Below are positions 10,136-21,571 of a stretch of 64,000 bases of DNA, piece by piece. The DNA is taken from the NCBI GenBank assembly GCA_031771865.1, contig JASISA010000027.1, positions 310,001-374,000 on the forward strand. Direction: 5' to 3'. Each line of letters begins with the position of its first letter. The first letter of the stretch is position 1. The position numbers and the translations under genes are program-made. Origin of the DNA: Nothophaeocryptopus gaeumannii (lineage: Eukaryota > Ascomycota > Dothideomycetes > Mycosphaerellales > Mycosphaerellaceae). The notes under the pieces were generated by a model. It was not told the origin of the DNA. It saw only the letters and a program-made list of their open reading frames with translations, and ran no database searches.

Positions 10136-11924
10136 CTACCAGATCTCGCGTGGGTGCATACCCCGGGGAGCATTCTCATCCTTGCGCTGCTCCTGCGAAA
10201 TGTACTCGAAGAGGTGCTCCAACACCTCTCCAATCACCTCTGGGAAGACGGTCTCCAGCGCCATGTCCTCCGAAGTGCCCGCCGAGAAGGTAGGGCAGCT
10301 CACACGCTGCTTCTTCTCTTCCACCTCGTCCTTCGAAACGCCCTCGGAGTCCTCCTTGACTGCAGAGTCCGTCTTCTCGACTGAGAGAGCCTCCATCTTC
10401 TTGCCCTTCTTAATCTCAATCTGGTTCGGCTTTGGCCCGAATGGGAGGATCTTGACTGCCTGCGCTTCCATGATGACAGGGGTCTCGAGCTCGTCAGAGT
10501 CTTGCTCCTCTCCCTTAGAGTCGGGGTCGGCCTGAGTCTCGGACTCGATTGGAACGCCGCCACCAGAAGAATCGCTGTTGGTGCTGACTTGATCCACCGC
10601 TTCGTTGAGCTTGTCGGCTTCGAGGCTCAGGGCGGCCTTGTCGTGGTCTTGGATGTTGTCTGCACGCTGGAGTGCGGCATCGTTCTCGCTCTGCTGTTGC
10701 TTTGGGATCTCCAGCTGCGGGACCTCCTCCTTCTGACTCGTTTCTTGCTTCTTGCTAGCCTCCTGTCCTGGCGCGTACGCTATAATAGGCTTGACGGGGT
10801 CTGGAACCTGAAGAATGGTACCACGAGACTTCTCCGACTGGATCCAGGACTTGCCTTGAGTGGCGAGCCAGTTCTCAAAGCGCTCGCTCTGGAAGTCGTC
10901 TGGGTCGTGCCGTGGCTCGACAAGAGCGATGGCTTCCAAGCTGCCGCCTCGGATACAAGCTTCATTCTTATTGAGCATGATCTGGTCAAGGCAGTCGAGG
11001 GCATTCTCAGATCCGTCGCCGATGCAGATGGTGTAGAGGCGAGCGTGCTCTGGGAGCATCTGCTGCAGGACGTGCTCGTAGACGGTGTAGACATGCTTGT
11101 TGGGATCGCCGTGACCTTGTAGCCGTCAGTGATGCTTCCAAATAGATGTACATCCGAAAGATACTTACCTGGTATGTGGTTGTACTTTGTCTCCATCTTG
11201 CTCTCCTCGTCGCATGCATTTGCTCGTGGGCGATCGATCCAGTCCTGGTGCGACATGGGCTTGTTCTCGTTGTGGGAGTAGAGCAACTGTCCTGGGCTCA
11301 GAATGATGATGCCCGGGGTCAGATCGTACTGCATGTGTCAGTCAAGCTTGCCGTCACCGCCGTTTTGATCGAGGAAGTACTCACCTCGCTTTCCTTGGTC
11401 TGCACCGCGCTCACATCCAACTCCTCGAACTCAATCTTCTCAAATCCATCATCGCGTCTGCCCTGTCCAAACGCAGCCACGCGCTTCGCCAACCCAACCG
11501 CGCTACCCGCATCAATCCCACCGTCGCCCGCCAGAATGCGCCATGCCCAAATGCCCGCGTCCTGAATCGCCTCGCCGATAACGACGATGAAGTCGCGCTT
11601 GCGCTTCATTTCACTTACCTTGGTAGCCAAGATGCTCACGTGCTGACCCAATGGGCGCGTCTCCGTCACTTTGGTGCCGCCTGCGCCGCTGAGGAAGAGT
11701 TCCTGGATGTCGTGCTGTTTAAGCTCGCTGAGAACGGCGCGCTTAGCGGCGACGTCGAATTGGTAGCGGCGCACATCATTGTGGCGCTCGAGGTCGCTGT
11801 AGAAGCTGTCGAAATGTTTTACGTCCTTGTCGACGATCCGGTTGTGCTCGTCGAGGCGGTAGCCGATCTCCTCGAGCGTGTCACCGAATATGAACTCGGC
11901 GGGCGCCTTGATAGCGCGGAACAT
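10136..11924 (-). CDS. ARB2-domain protein (Argonaute-binding protein 2-like)
   Basis: Three exons joined by consistent frames give 559 residues: 11924-11385, 11328-11169 and 11115-10136. The introns are 56 bp (GTGAGT) and 53 bp (GTAAGT). The N-terminal half matches the fungal ARB2 domain: LEEIGYRLDEHNRI at the start, VVIGEAIQDAGIWAWR, then DLTPGIIILSPGQLLYS and NHIPG. In the third exon, after YTVYEHVLQQMLP, come a serine/acid-like alpha-beta-hydrolase segment (ICIGDGSENAL) and, after a long acidic and Gln/Lys-rich insert, CPTFSAGTSEDMALE. In fission yeast Arb2 belongs to an Argonaute chaperone complex for heterochromatic siRNA (family knowledge). Many fungal ARB2-domain proteins are uncharacterised, so a role in RNA silencing here is only suggested. 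The charged insert at roughly residues 310-490 looks disordered. Confidence 0.75.
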
Positions 11925-12769
11925 TCTTGCGGCGGTGAGTGTAATGAGTGCAGTAGCTATGATATGGGTAAAAACGATGTTGTTGTTTGGAGGAGGAGGT
12001 TGTTTGTAGAGAGGTTAATTGAAGAAGCGCGCGCAGGTGAAGCTAAGGAAGTGATGATGCAAGAACTTCACTTTACTTCAGGCAGGTGCGCAAGTGAAGT
12101 TTGCGTTTGCTCGCCATGAAGGGCAGGAGCGGCCGTTGTTAGCGCCGAAGCTGCATTCATGTGAAGCTTGGCACTAGTTGGCTTTGCCATGCCTCTCAGC
12201 TGGAATGCAAGTCTCTGAGGTCTGCAATTCAGTGTCTCTAGTTTCTTAAGAAAGATACTGCTAGAGCTGCCTGGTATTAAGAGCTCTACCTTCGACCAAG
12301 TCTTCTGGCGAGTCCTGAAATTGCCAACTTCGTGAGCCACTTGATCGATGACTCTTCCCAGGAGAGTGCTTTCACTGGGAATGGCTCTCCTTTAGGGAGC
12401 TCAGCACATTGCCTGGCATGAGAGAGTGTTTAGTAGACGGTGAACCAAACTAGTCGATGGCTGTCTTGAACATGTCAGGTGTCCCCACGCTGCGATCGCC
12501 AGGCTGAGAGCCGTTATATTTGTTGAAGATGATCCCGCTCGTTCCAGCCACTCCTAGGTGCCCCTATGAACACTTCAAGATCAGTAAGAAGCATCAGGGT
12601 AGAGGAGTTGCCTTCAAGAATACAAGTTGCGACAGCTCATGGCCAGAGCCATCAACACCTTGTAATGCATTTCCTACACAACAAGGCCATTTGATCCCAC
12701 TTAACCCCACTCTTTTCTCGTCTCTTTTATCCTTCTACACCGCCCCAAAAGCAGCCTCCTCATTCGACC
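11925..12769. other. intergenic region
   Basis: About 850 bp upstream of the ARB2-domain gene. I see no gene. The missing downstream half of the aldehyde dehydrogenase fragment that follows is not found here. Confidence 0.35.
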
Positions 12770-13242
12770 TCCGAGAACCGCGGGAGAATTCCCGGGCGGG
12801 ATGCAGAGAACTGGTCCGATGGATTCTTTGACAACGAGACCATAGCCTTCGACTTCCATTTGCGGTAAAGATCCGGTGAGAGCTTGAGTAACACAGCTCG
12901 CAATCTTTCTAAGCACCATTGCGCCAAGAACAGGCATGAAGCGTGCATATTCGAGCGTGCAAGAGGTTTCAAGAACTTGTGCTGCGGCCAGGCCTTCTTT
13001 GTTCTGTTCCATGATGTCTGCGGTTCTGAGCAAAAGCTCGCGGCGCTCGGTGTGCTTAGTGAGTTTCCATGTCTTGAAGGCTTCAGCAGCTGCATCGACT
13101 GCTGCGCGGGCATCGGAAGCGTTGACGCCTTGGGCGTAGTGCACCACGCGACCCTCACGAGTGTTGGTGACTTCGAGAAATCGAGAAGGTTCGAGTCCAA
13201 CGAGGGGATGACTTGGTTTCCTAAATGCTCGACAAACGCCAT
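12770..13242 (-). pseudogene. aldehyde dehydrogenase N-terminal fragment
   Basis: On the minus strand the first third of an NAD(P)-dependent aldehyde dehydrogenase can be read. It starts MAFVEHLGNQVIP at 13242, then after a frame change near 13195 continues RFLEVTNTREGRVVHYAQ, DARAAVDAAAEAFKTW, ERRELLLRTADIME, and GLVVKESIGPVL, ending at PGNSPAVLGGR. In intact enzymes the PWN-type segment and cofactor-binding region lead into some 300 further residues with the catalytic Glu and Cys. Here homology stops at about 12770 and none of those follow. The Trp usual in the PWN motif is replaced (PPGNSP). The frameshift and truncation make this a relic, closest in feel to salicylaldehyde or vanillin dehydrogenase-like members. 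Confidence 0.7.
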
Positions 13243-14098
13243 GCGTTGACCGTAAGCTGTTCTGATTTGCCGGTAAATATATTGGACCTTTCAATTTCTC
13301 TGTCAGGTATCGTTGCATGTGTTGACAGTGAGACACTTGATTGCGTTATTAACACTTATATGTTGCTGCGTCGCAACGATGTTCGATCTCATGGTGAAAT
13401 CAGCGGAGATAGTAGCTCCTGCAGGACGTGGTGCAAATGAGGGTCAGACGGCTACCTCATAGAGCTTTATTGTGATCCACCGCCGTGATCTCGCCGCAAT
13501 TGCTTTGGACGAAGCTTGCTATAGAGCCATCAAGAGATGAAGACACATGTCAACAAATTCGCCGTGGAAAGACTCGTTCCACATCTGTGAGAAGGAACGG
13601 AAGCCTACAGCTCAAGGACAAGGTGGACAGCAAAATCTAAGCATGTCAGAGAAACACCATTTTCGGTAGTATGCATGCACATACCGCCGCTTCTCCGCTT
13701 TCCTTCGCCAGATCCGGACAGGTTAAAAGCAGCACCGGTCTCGCACGGACAGAAGGATAATTATCTTGTCCGACGCGTACATGTACACCAGACCCTGTTT
13801 CGATATCGTAACGTTGTGGTCGTGACGGCCAGCCAGCCAAGAAGGAGAAGGGAATACGAAGGCCAGAATGGAATGTCCCGGATGATTAACCGGCTGTTGG
13901 AGACAGTATCGAAGGGCACCGTATGCTGATGTGCCTGTCAAATTGAACATGGAGAGGGTTTAGGGCAATGTGCATGGTTGCTCATCATGGTCGCATGCTC
14001 GTCGATGGCGAGGCTCCAGAGATGGATTTCAGATCCAGAGCCGACCCAAAGCTGCGGATGCAGAGTAAAATGCTGCATTCCGTCCCATCGAGCAATGC
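13243..14098. other. intergenic region
   Basis: About 850 bp with only short unconvincing frames. No repeat or RNA gene recognised. Confidence 0.35.
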
Positions 14099-14803
14099 TC
14101 ATAAATTCGTCGGCGAGCTATGTGCGTTGGGACCAAGAAGATGTATCCTCGGCCGGCAACGCCAATACTTCGCCAGGTACCACTTTCGCAGATGTTCGCA
14201 GTCGAATCCTTCGTCGTCGATCTCCGGTCCATCATTGTCGATCAATTTTGCGTAGCAATTTGCGCGTGCCGTCCGAGAGGCCTTGCGGCAAGCTTCTGTA
14301 TCTTGATCGTCAGATGAATGCATCACATCCGTAGTCCGATGTATGATGAGGGTTTGAAGCCCGTGACAAGACAGCGTAAGCTGATGAATCGTCGAATTGA
14401 TGAAAGTGGAGCTGCTCCTGTAGTGTAAAGCGACGTGCTTGAGCCCTTGAAGTTGAGATGTGGGAATGCTTTGCAACACATTGCTCGCGTTGGAGCCTCC
14501 TCCCAAGTACACAACAGTTTTATCTAGTCCATGATAGTGACGTCCTCTAAGCATGGCAAATAGTTCACACGGTTGACCGGCTTCATAATACAGACGCAGG
14601 AACACCTTGCGAGCTTCTTTGCAGGTCAGGGCGATTTGGTATGCTGCTGTGCCAACGGGTGTCAACGCGAAAGAGCCACAACGCTGGTGGAAGCTGTCGG
14701 GCGCAATGGCAGCGATGGTCTCGGGAACGGCCAAGACCGTAGGAGTGGACAGTACTTCCTCCCATATCATCAGGCGCAACTCCTTTGGGAGAGAGGTGTA
14801 CAA
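14099..14803 (-). CDS. 2EXR/F-box-like domain protein
   Basis: A single-exon frame of 234 residues. The start, SLPKELRLMIWEEVL, is the typical opening of fungal 2EXR-type proteins (LPxELRLxIW), a family expanded in filamentous ascomycetes and resembling an F-box helix. Behind it are a segment about dried-down amino acids A-L-T-C-KEARKVFL (as in CRESR motifs, here CKEAR) and a beta/alpha repeat-like stretch, LQGLKHVALHY and LQTLIIHR. Function is unknown for nearly all members. It is transcribed away from SCO1, with 276 bp between the starts. Confidence 0.65.
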   Translation of the reverse strand: MYTSLPKELRLMIWEEVLSTPTVLAVPETIAAIAPDSFHQRCGSFALTPVGTAAYQIALTCKEARKVFLRLYYEAGQPCELFAMLRGRHYHGLDKTVVYLGGGSNASNVLQSIPTSQLQGLKHVALHYRSSSTFINSTIHQLTLSCHGLQTLIIHRTTDVMHSSDDQDTEACRKASRTARANCYAKLIDNDGPEIDDEGFDCEHLRKWYLAKYWRCRPRIHLLGPNAHSSPTNL

Positions 14804-15079
14804 GGTGAAGGTTGTTGGGAGCCATGGGTGATGCCTCTGGTCTGAATGAGCTCTTCCACGAGAAGCTGCTGGAAACTATTCAGATAGCCAACAGTGGTGT
14901 TGGTCGATAAGACAACCACGATTGGACCGATGTTGATGTAGATGGGACATTTGGGGCGGACTGGTAGGGAAGGTGAAGTGGAGCTTCCCAGCGCCAAGGC
15001 TGACCTCCGCGGCGAAGTGAATGTCCTGGTCATCGAGCATCCATCCATCTGTTGCTTTCCATGCAGCAAATCAAAGTTG
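14804..15079. promoter_or_regulatory. shared divergent promoter of the 2EXR-type gene and SCO1
   Basis: A 276-bp gap between two outward-facing start codons must hold both promoters if both starts are right. No specific box stands out. Confidence 0.4.
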
Positions 15080-16020
15080 ATGGCCTCACCAATGCTCAGC
15101 TCAATGCGAGCAACCCAGCTCGGCATATGCAGACAATGCGCATCAACTACCACTCGCCGAACGTTTAGCGCCCTCTCCCAAACCACGAAACATGAGATCC
15201 GATCAAGACCATCTACCAAAACCACACACGCATCATTTCTGTGCCAAAGCTCCCGCACCTTTACCGCATCCTCCCGCCGCGCATACAAGACCGTCGAAGA
15301 AGCCAAGTCAAAGTATCGTCTGGGTCCCTTCTCATGGCAAGCTGGCATCCTATTCCTCCTCGCAGGCGCCGGCCTAACAGTCTACTTCCGCTATGAGAAA
15401 GCCCGCATGGCGCGCGCCCGAATCGCTGAAGCAAATAAAGGAATAGGCAAACCACTCGTAGGAGGACCTTTTCACTTAACAGACATGAACGGGAAGTTGT
15501 TCACAGAAGAAAGCCTAAAGGGCAAATACAGTTTGGTCTACTTCGGCTTCACACATTGCCCGGACATATGTCCCGAAGAACTCGACAAAATGGCCGGCAT
15601 GATAGAGCGCGTGAAGGAGAAGCACGGCAATGTGTTGTTACCGGTGTTTATCAGTTGTGATCCTGCAAGAGATACGCCGGAGGTGATCAAGAGATATTTG
15701 ACAGAGTTCCATGAGGACATTAAAGGGATGACGGGGACGTGGCAGGAGGTGAAGGATGTGTGTAAGGCGTACCGGGTGTATTTTTCGACACCGCCGGATG
15801 TGAAGCCGGGACAGGATTATTTGGTGGATCACAGTATTTACTTTTATTTGATGGGTGAGTGTCCAAGAGCCAGGACGTGGTTTATAGGTGCTGACGGTGA
15901 ATTTTAGATCCGGAAGGCGACTTTGTCGAAGCCATTGGGCGCAACTTTACCACTGACGCCGCGGCGAAGGTCATCAACGATCATATTGCGGATTGGAGAG
16001 GGAAGCTCGACAAGTCATGA
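15080..16020 (+). CDS. SCO1: SCO1-like copper chaperone for cytochrome c oxidase assembly
   Basis: Two exons, 15080-15854 and 15908-16020, separated by a 53-bp GTGAGT...TTTTAG intron, give about 295 residues. An Arg/Ser-rich mitochondrial presequence is followed by a basic stretch (YKTVEEAKSKYRLGP) and one inner-membrane helix (AGILFLLAGAGLTVYF). The thioredoxin-like domain then carries the copper ligands: CPDIC (CxxxC, in FTHCPDICPEELDK) and the distal His in DHSIYFYLM. FISCDPARDTPEV is also typical. SCO proteins hand copper to the CuA site of Cox2 in the intermembrane space. In-frame Mets at 15080, 15092 and 15104 are all possible starts. I chose the first of them, and the frame's earlier Met at 14942 is unlikely. 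Confidence 0.9.
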
Positions 16021-16850
16021 TGAGCGAAGCCATGATGGCATCGGAACGACGAACTGTAAGAGCTGGTGCAAAGAAAGCAGAGGCATTGGGCTTTCTGTGC
16101 GACAGGTGCTACGACACTGTCTACACTGTAAATGTGCGACTCAGCTGCGACTGGGAAATAATATAAATGCGCTGACGGCTTGCAGATACGCATCTAGTAT
16201 CACCTCACTCTATAAGTCGAAAGCCGAGGTGCATTACCATCGCTCCGCGAAATGATCTTCCTTGGTAGCATATCAATCCTCGGCCAGAGCACCAATCTAT
16301 TGCAATCAGCATCAGCTCTTCCCATGTCTGTGGTTATACAGCATACTCGCGGCTTCTTCATCTCTAGCCTCAACTGCGGTGTCATTGAAGTCTCGACAGC
16401 TGACAAGACATGAGCAGTGAAGGCAACTTTGCTTGGATAACTGGAGCAGTCTACTCATCTGCGCCACACGACAGCTACTTCATAATCTTGGCGCGTGTCT
16501 CGCTCCTCGCATGATCCTGGACTCCGATGATTTATGTCTTCTGCAGTGCCTCCTGCAAACCAACGGAAGTAAACTTGGAAGCGCAATCACTCTTGTCGTC
16601 TCTCATCGATTGGTCTATCACGTGCCGGAGCTTCTTCTTGCAGATTTATCAAGCTTGGGATCATGCTAGCTCGCAACAACTTCACCTCTTGGTATTCGGA
16701 GTCGAAGATAGCCGGAGCTCCCGTACATAACATCTCTGCTAGGGCTCATCGAATACTTGGAGATATGTGTCGTCGACCCTCTTAGCATACGTGGAAGCAT
16801 CAATTTCCGATAGAAGTTCACATGCACCCTAAACGACGAGTGGACTCACC
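16021..16850. other. intergenic region
   Basis: About 830 bp between SCO1 and the P450 relic. No gene, repeat or RNA signal recognised. Confidence 0.35.
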
Positions 16851-17869
16851 ATGACGGATCCATCCTCCTTCCCCCTCATCGCATTCACCATACTCACTGC
16901 TCTCGCACTTCGAGCAACCCTCATTCTCATCCTTCTGGGCCTCTCATGGACTACGTACGACTACATCCGCGTTCTCCGTCTACGTCAACGACTGCCTCCA
17001 GGCCCGTTTCCCTTACCTTTGTTAGGCAACTACTTGCAAGTCAGAATGCAAAGACCATGGATCGTGGGAAAAGCTCTCTACACAAACATATGATCATCCA
17101 ATGATCACGCTTTGGAACGGCCGCCGTCCGGTAATTATATGTAATGACTGCTGGACGATTTCCGACCTTTTTGAGAAACAAGCGGCGATTTACTCGAGCA
17201 GACCGAGGATGGTGGGTATGGGCGAGATGACGAATACGAGTGATTTCAATCAGGTGTGTTTGAAGTGTGATGATCAGTGGAGGATGCATCGGTAGTTGAC
17301 AGTGAGTTGCGCTTGGAAGTTATCACTCATCTTGCTAATTGACCTTGTAATAGCATGGCGTGGTAGACACACAAGCTGTCTGCGCTCATCGCTCCTTCCA
17401 AACGAAAGAGACGAGGATCCTTCTCCGAGACCTGTTGCACCGACCGGAGGAGTACGTACCGGCCATCGAACGCTACTCCTGCTCCATCGCCTCCATCGTG
17501 GGCTTTGGAAGGAGAATAAGCAGATTGGATGATCCGATTGCGCAGTACGCATTGGCATTCATGGAGGTGAGGTCAACAGTGGAAGCCGTCAGATGGACCA
17601 GACACGTGCTGATCGTTATGCAGGTCGCCAACGCCGTCATACCAGGCCAGAGCTTGTTCGAAGTCATGAGAGAGGACGTAGAAGAAATAGAGCTTGACAT
17701 CTTTGCGTATACGGCCAGTGAGAATATGAGGCCTGAGGCGTTCCAAGCTCGATTCATTCTCAGGACTGAGGAGATCCGAGAACTGATGTTGAAGGAGGCC
17801 GGGCAGGGGAAGGAGGAATTGAGGGTTTATGATGGGGACATGAAAGTTAGGATGGGGAGTGTAGCATAG
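16851..17869 (+). pseudogene. cytochrome P450 pseudogene with internal deletion
   Basis: The start is a typical microsomal P450: a hydrophobic anchor, then RQRLPPGPFPLPLLGN. A +1 shift near 17090 moves the frame before YDHPMITLWNGRRPVII. A TAG at 17293-17295 interrupts the segment DDQWRMHR-LT. Two introns are still recognisable (17302-17353 and 17567-17623, both GTGAG..AG). After the second, the sequence VIPGQSLFEVM runs straight into what looks like the extreme C-terminus (RARFxLR-type segment, then IRELMLKEAGQGKEELRVYD). Some 250-300 residues are missing between. The lost part would hold the I-helix, the ExxR motif and the haem cysteine. The protein cannot have P450 activity. The N-terminal half resembles the O-methylsterigmatocystin oxidoreductase-like group. 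Confidence 0.85.
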
Positions 17870-18317
17870 ATACAGATCAATCTGTGTACAATGTGAATTC
17901 GTGGTTGACGTCGTCAAGATGGTATGGGCACGTGAAGGTCGTCATAGGTACAAGCATCCCTTGCATTCGCTGATGTGGTTGTCGCAAAGCTTGGTAGCGA
18001 GCCCGTGCCAACCCAGTGTTGCCGGTGCGAGAGATTGGAGGATTGAAGATTGCGGGGATCACAGCAGTCACACAGCATCCACGAAGGCAGGAACCACCGC
18101 CTGTTCCGTAGCCGCGACTTCCACATCAGCATCATCGCTACTACTCTCGGCCTTTCCGTCGACGCGATTGCCATGTTGCTAACGCGTTCATCGAACCCTC
18201 CAAGTCTTCCGAGACAATCTCCCTCATATCTCCCTATCTCACCCAGTGGCTGAGTCGAGCCGATACATTATCTATACCACTTCCACACGAGACAAGAGGC
18301 GGGACGAAGAAGTCGCA
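17870..18317. other. intergenic region, promoter of TOK1
   Basis: About 450 bp. The frame of the next gene is open back to 18246, but no recognised domain lies there. Confidence 0.4.
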
Positions 18318-20630
18318 ATGAGCCGCATAGACCCCGGTGTCGAAGACACGGTCAAGGAAGCCGCCGAAGGTGCCGAGGACTGGTCTCATGGCCAGCAAGA
18401 AACCCGCGAAGAGGAGGATCTCATGAGCCCCAGCACCTGGTGGTTCGCATCAACAGCCTGCCCACTCCTCGCAGCCACTTTCGGCCCCATCGCCAATGGC
18501 TTCAGCATTTGCGCTCTGGTATACCCATGGCGCTCATACCTCCCACCCAACACGCTCGAAGCGAGTGGGATTAAGATGCCCGATCCTAGCTGGCTGTTGG
18601 CGATAAATGCAATCTCGCTGGTCGCCGCTTTGGCTGCGAACGCGAGTCTATTGTTAAACATGGCGAAGAGGATAAAATTCTCGGTTGCGCAGCCGATGAC
18701 TATTACGGGGTTCCTTTTGGCTGGGGTGCTGCTCATTGCGGATATGGCTGCGTTGAGTTCGAGCCCGACGTACTTCATTACGGAGCAGATGGCGATTCCG
18801 ACAGCGAGGCATGCTCTAAGCAGTGCCTTCTACTACGCGATTATTGCTGCTGTGATATATCTCATCATCGGATTTCTGATGTGTCTCACGGTCTATGGCG
18901 CCAATAAGCATTACTATGACAAGAACTTCAATCTGACGACACCGCAAAGGACATTGATGCTGCAGACCATGTCATTTATTGCATACCTGTTGCTTGGAGC
19001 GCTGGTATTCAGCAAGATCGAGGGATGGAAGTATCTGGACGCTGTGTACTGGGCAGATATCACTTTGCTCACAATCGGTCTGGGCGACTATGCACCCACG
19101 ACACAGCTTGGACGTGGCCTTTTCATCCCTTTTGCTATTGGCGGTATCCTTATGGTCGGTTTGGTTGTCGGAAGCATCAGGTCTCTGGTTCTTGAGCGCG
19201 GCAAGGAGAAGATGGCGGCACGCATCACGGAGAAGCGACGGGAGAATGCCATCCATAATGTGGATGATCGCAAAAATACCATCAAGGTCTCCTGGTTCGC
19301 CCAAGCTGAGTTCAGTACAGATCCTTCACTTTCACCTGCACAGAGGAGGGAGGAGGAGTTCAAAGTTATGCGAAAAGTGCAGGCTGCTGCCGACAGAGAG
19401 CGAAGATACTTTTCGCTATGCTTGTCTCTCTTATTCGCTCTGACACTGTGGTTCGTCGGAGCCGCCGTTTTCATGGTCGCCGAGAAGCCGGAGCAAGGCT
19501 GGACCTACTTTCAATCATGGTACTTCTCCTTCGTCGTTCTTATGACAATCGGTTATGGAGACCTTACACCTTCGTCCAACTCCGGAAAGGCCTTCTTCGT
19601 CGTCTGGTCACTGCTCGCGGTCCCATCTTTGACGATACTCATTAGTAACTTGGGCGACACATTCGTCAAATGGTTCACCGACTTTACCAACTGGATAGGA
19701 TCCATCACAGTGCTCCCTAACGAGAGAGGCTTCCGAGCTTCTACTAAAGAGCTTATGGATATGTTTACTGATAGAGCCAATGATACGAGATCCAAGTTTA
19801 CGCCTCCTGGGATATTGGGGATGGCTAATCAGGACGAGCATTTGAGTGGGAAGGATCATTCGTATAGGGTTATGGATCGGCTTGCGAGGAGGCTTGAGTC
19901 GCACCTTGAGAGGGAGGAACTGGAAGAGGCTTTGAAGGCGGACGCTGCTGGTGATTACACAGAGCGTGATATCCATTTCTACCATTATGTTCTATCTCGT
20001 GAGATGAGGACGGTGCAAGGACATCTGAATGACCAGCCGCCGAAGCAGTATGAGTGGCAGGATTGGGAGTACTATCTTCGACTTATGGGCAATGAGGACG
20101 ACACGCTGGGTCCGCCAGATGGCGAAGACGCCGAGCAACTGGTCCCTGGCCCTCTGCAAATGCCTGAAAAGCCCTTCGAGCCCGGCGCTTTCGACCAGCA
20201 AAGCCCTACGACCGCAACCGGAGCAAACACAAGCCTACCAGCCCTCTCCTCCGTCGACTCCAACCGCACCATGACAGCCGATAAAGACGGCGTAGTTGAC
20301 CGCGAGACTGAACGACGAAGTAAATGGAACACGACCGAACACATGCCCAAGCGTCTGCGGAGAAGACCTACGGCGGATCCATTGAGTGATTGGTCTTGGT
20401 TGTCGGAACAGAGCCCGTTGTTGAGTCAGAAGAGTGAGAGTGAGTGGATTTTGGATCGGTTGATGATTGCGTTGGAGAGGGAGTTGAATCGGCAGAGGAA
20501 GGGGATTAAGAGGCAGCCGCCTGTCAGTATGAGTCATGTTGTTAGGGCGAGGAGGATGGCAGAGGGGCAGGAATCCGGAGGAGGAGGAAGGGCAGGGAGG
20601 AGGGAGTTGGGAGGAGTAATGGATCGTTGA
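18318..20630 (+). CDS. TOK1: outward-rectifier potassium channel TOK1
   Basis: A single-exon gene of about 770 residues from the Met at 18318. An in-frame Met at 18246 would add 24 residues. It has the fungal two-pore layout: several hydrophobic helices first (AINAISLVAALAANASLLL and ITGFLLAGVLLIADMAAL among them), then two pore loops with potassium filters, TIGLGDYAP at about residue 252 and TIGYGDLTP at about 410. This 8-TM, 2-P arrangement is unique to fungal TOK channels, which release K+ across the plasma membrane when the cell depolarises. The long cytosolic tail is charged and ends in a basic and Gly-rich stretch. Nothing suggests damage. Confidence 0.93.
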   Translation: MSRIDPGVEDTVKEAAEGAEDWSHGQQETREEEDLMSPSTWWFASTACPLLAATFGPIANGFSICALVYPWRSYLPPNTLEASGIKMPDPSWLLAINAISLVAALAANASLLLNMAKRIKFSVAQPMTITGFLLAGVLLIADMAALSSSPTYFITEQMAIPTARHALSSAFYYAIIAAVIYLIIGFLMCLTVYGANKHYYDKNFNLTTPQRTLMLQTMSFIAYLLLGALVFSKIEGWKYLDAVYWADITLLTIGLGDYAPTTQLGRGLFIPFAIGGILMVGLVVGSIRSLVLERGKEKMAARITEKRRENAIHNVDDRKNTIKVSWFAQAEFSTDPSLSPAQRREEEFKVMRKVQAAADRERRYFSLCLSLLFALTLWFVGAAVFMVAEKPEQGWTYFQSWYFSFVVLMTIGYGDLTPSSNSGKAFFVVWSLLAVPSLTILISNLGDTFVKWFTDFTNWIGSITVLPNERGFRASTKELMDMFTDRANDTRSKFTPPGILGMANQDEHLSGKDHSYRVMDRLARRLESHLEREELEEALKADAAGDYTERDIHFYHYVLSREMRTVQGHLNDQPPKQYEWQDWEYYLRLMGNEDDTLGPPDGEDAEQLVPGPLQMPEKPFEPGAFDQQSPTTATGANTSLPALSSVDSNRTMTADKDGVVDRETERRSKWNTTEHMPKRLRRRPTADPLSDWSWLSEQSPLLSQKSESEWILDRLMIALERELNRQRKGIKRQPPVSMSHVVRARRMAEGQESGGGGRAGRRELGGVMDR

Positions 20631-21571
20631 TTGAGCCCGTGCAGTATATGAGCGCGTGTGGCATGGTTATTGATTTCGAGGGTGGTGTTTTTGGGTGTAG
20701 TGTCATGATGTTTGAGATAAGAGATACCCCTAGGGCGGCGTGTAAAGTGTTTAATGGAACATTTGAATGTCAGGTCGGAGGATGTCTCCGTCACGGTTTC
20801 CTCGTGTCTCAAACAGCATTGACACTGAAGCAAGCGGCTTGGTCGGGTTCCACCTACTCCGATTCCGACGTTCAATCAACACACTGTTAGTTTCGATTGA
20901 CGTAGACCTCTTCACATCCCGCATGGCAGGGCCATCTTGCTCGATGACAATCGGACACGCCACAGCCGTCCGCGACTTCACCACAACCTACTTCAGCTTC
21001 TCTCGCCCGCTATCCGGAGCAAACGCTGCGAAGCGGGCACCTGCATGCGTGGTGGTGCAGCTGCGCATGGCAAACGGCCGACTGGCGAGAGGGTGTTTGC
21101 AACTACAGCGATGACGGTGAGTCGAAAGAACTTGCGTATACGTATCTAGCGCACTGCCCGGTCTTGGCTGATACATTCAACAGACATCGCACCAAGGCCC
21201 TTCTCCTGCTACCATCAACGACCAAATACTGCCGAATGGCTACTCGCCCCCATAGTGGTGCAGCTGTCCTTCGCAAATGGACGACGAGCAAACACAGGCT
21301 CTTCTTGGACTGCAGCCAGGAGCGTTTGTACTTCACCTGCACCTTCCGGTCTCACATGCATCTAATGCAGGATGATGTAAGTGAGCCCTGCTTGCCCACA
21401 GAGAATGTGTGGAACACGCAATTGCGAGATTCCTCCATCTGTTCGACATCAGCGACTTCGTTCTCTGCCAAAGCCGCGGCATCGTCACTGTCCGTTGCCA
21501 ATTCACTGCCTCGTTAATCGCTTCGCAATCACGAGAAGGAACTTGCTGACGTTGTCACATGCAGATTCACC
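20631..21571. other. intergenic region upstream of the RNA-dependent RNA polymerase
   Basis: About 940 bp. Two loosely similar segments (around 21050-21090 and 21255-21290, both starting GTGGTGCAGCTG) may be a decayed duplication. No gene recognised. Confidence 0.35.

Noticed and set aside
13180..13200. tRNA B-box-like GGTTCGAGTCC
   Set aside because: No A-box at the right distance and no foldable cloverleaf. It lies inside the aldehyde dehydrogenase relic.
14770..15348. 192-codon minus-strand frame overlapping SCO1 and the 2EXR-type gene
   Set aside because: It is antisense to the SCO1 leader and overlaps the start of the neighbouring gene. No homology pattern seen.
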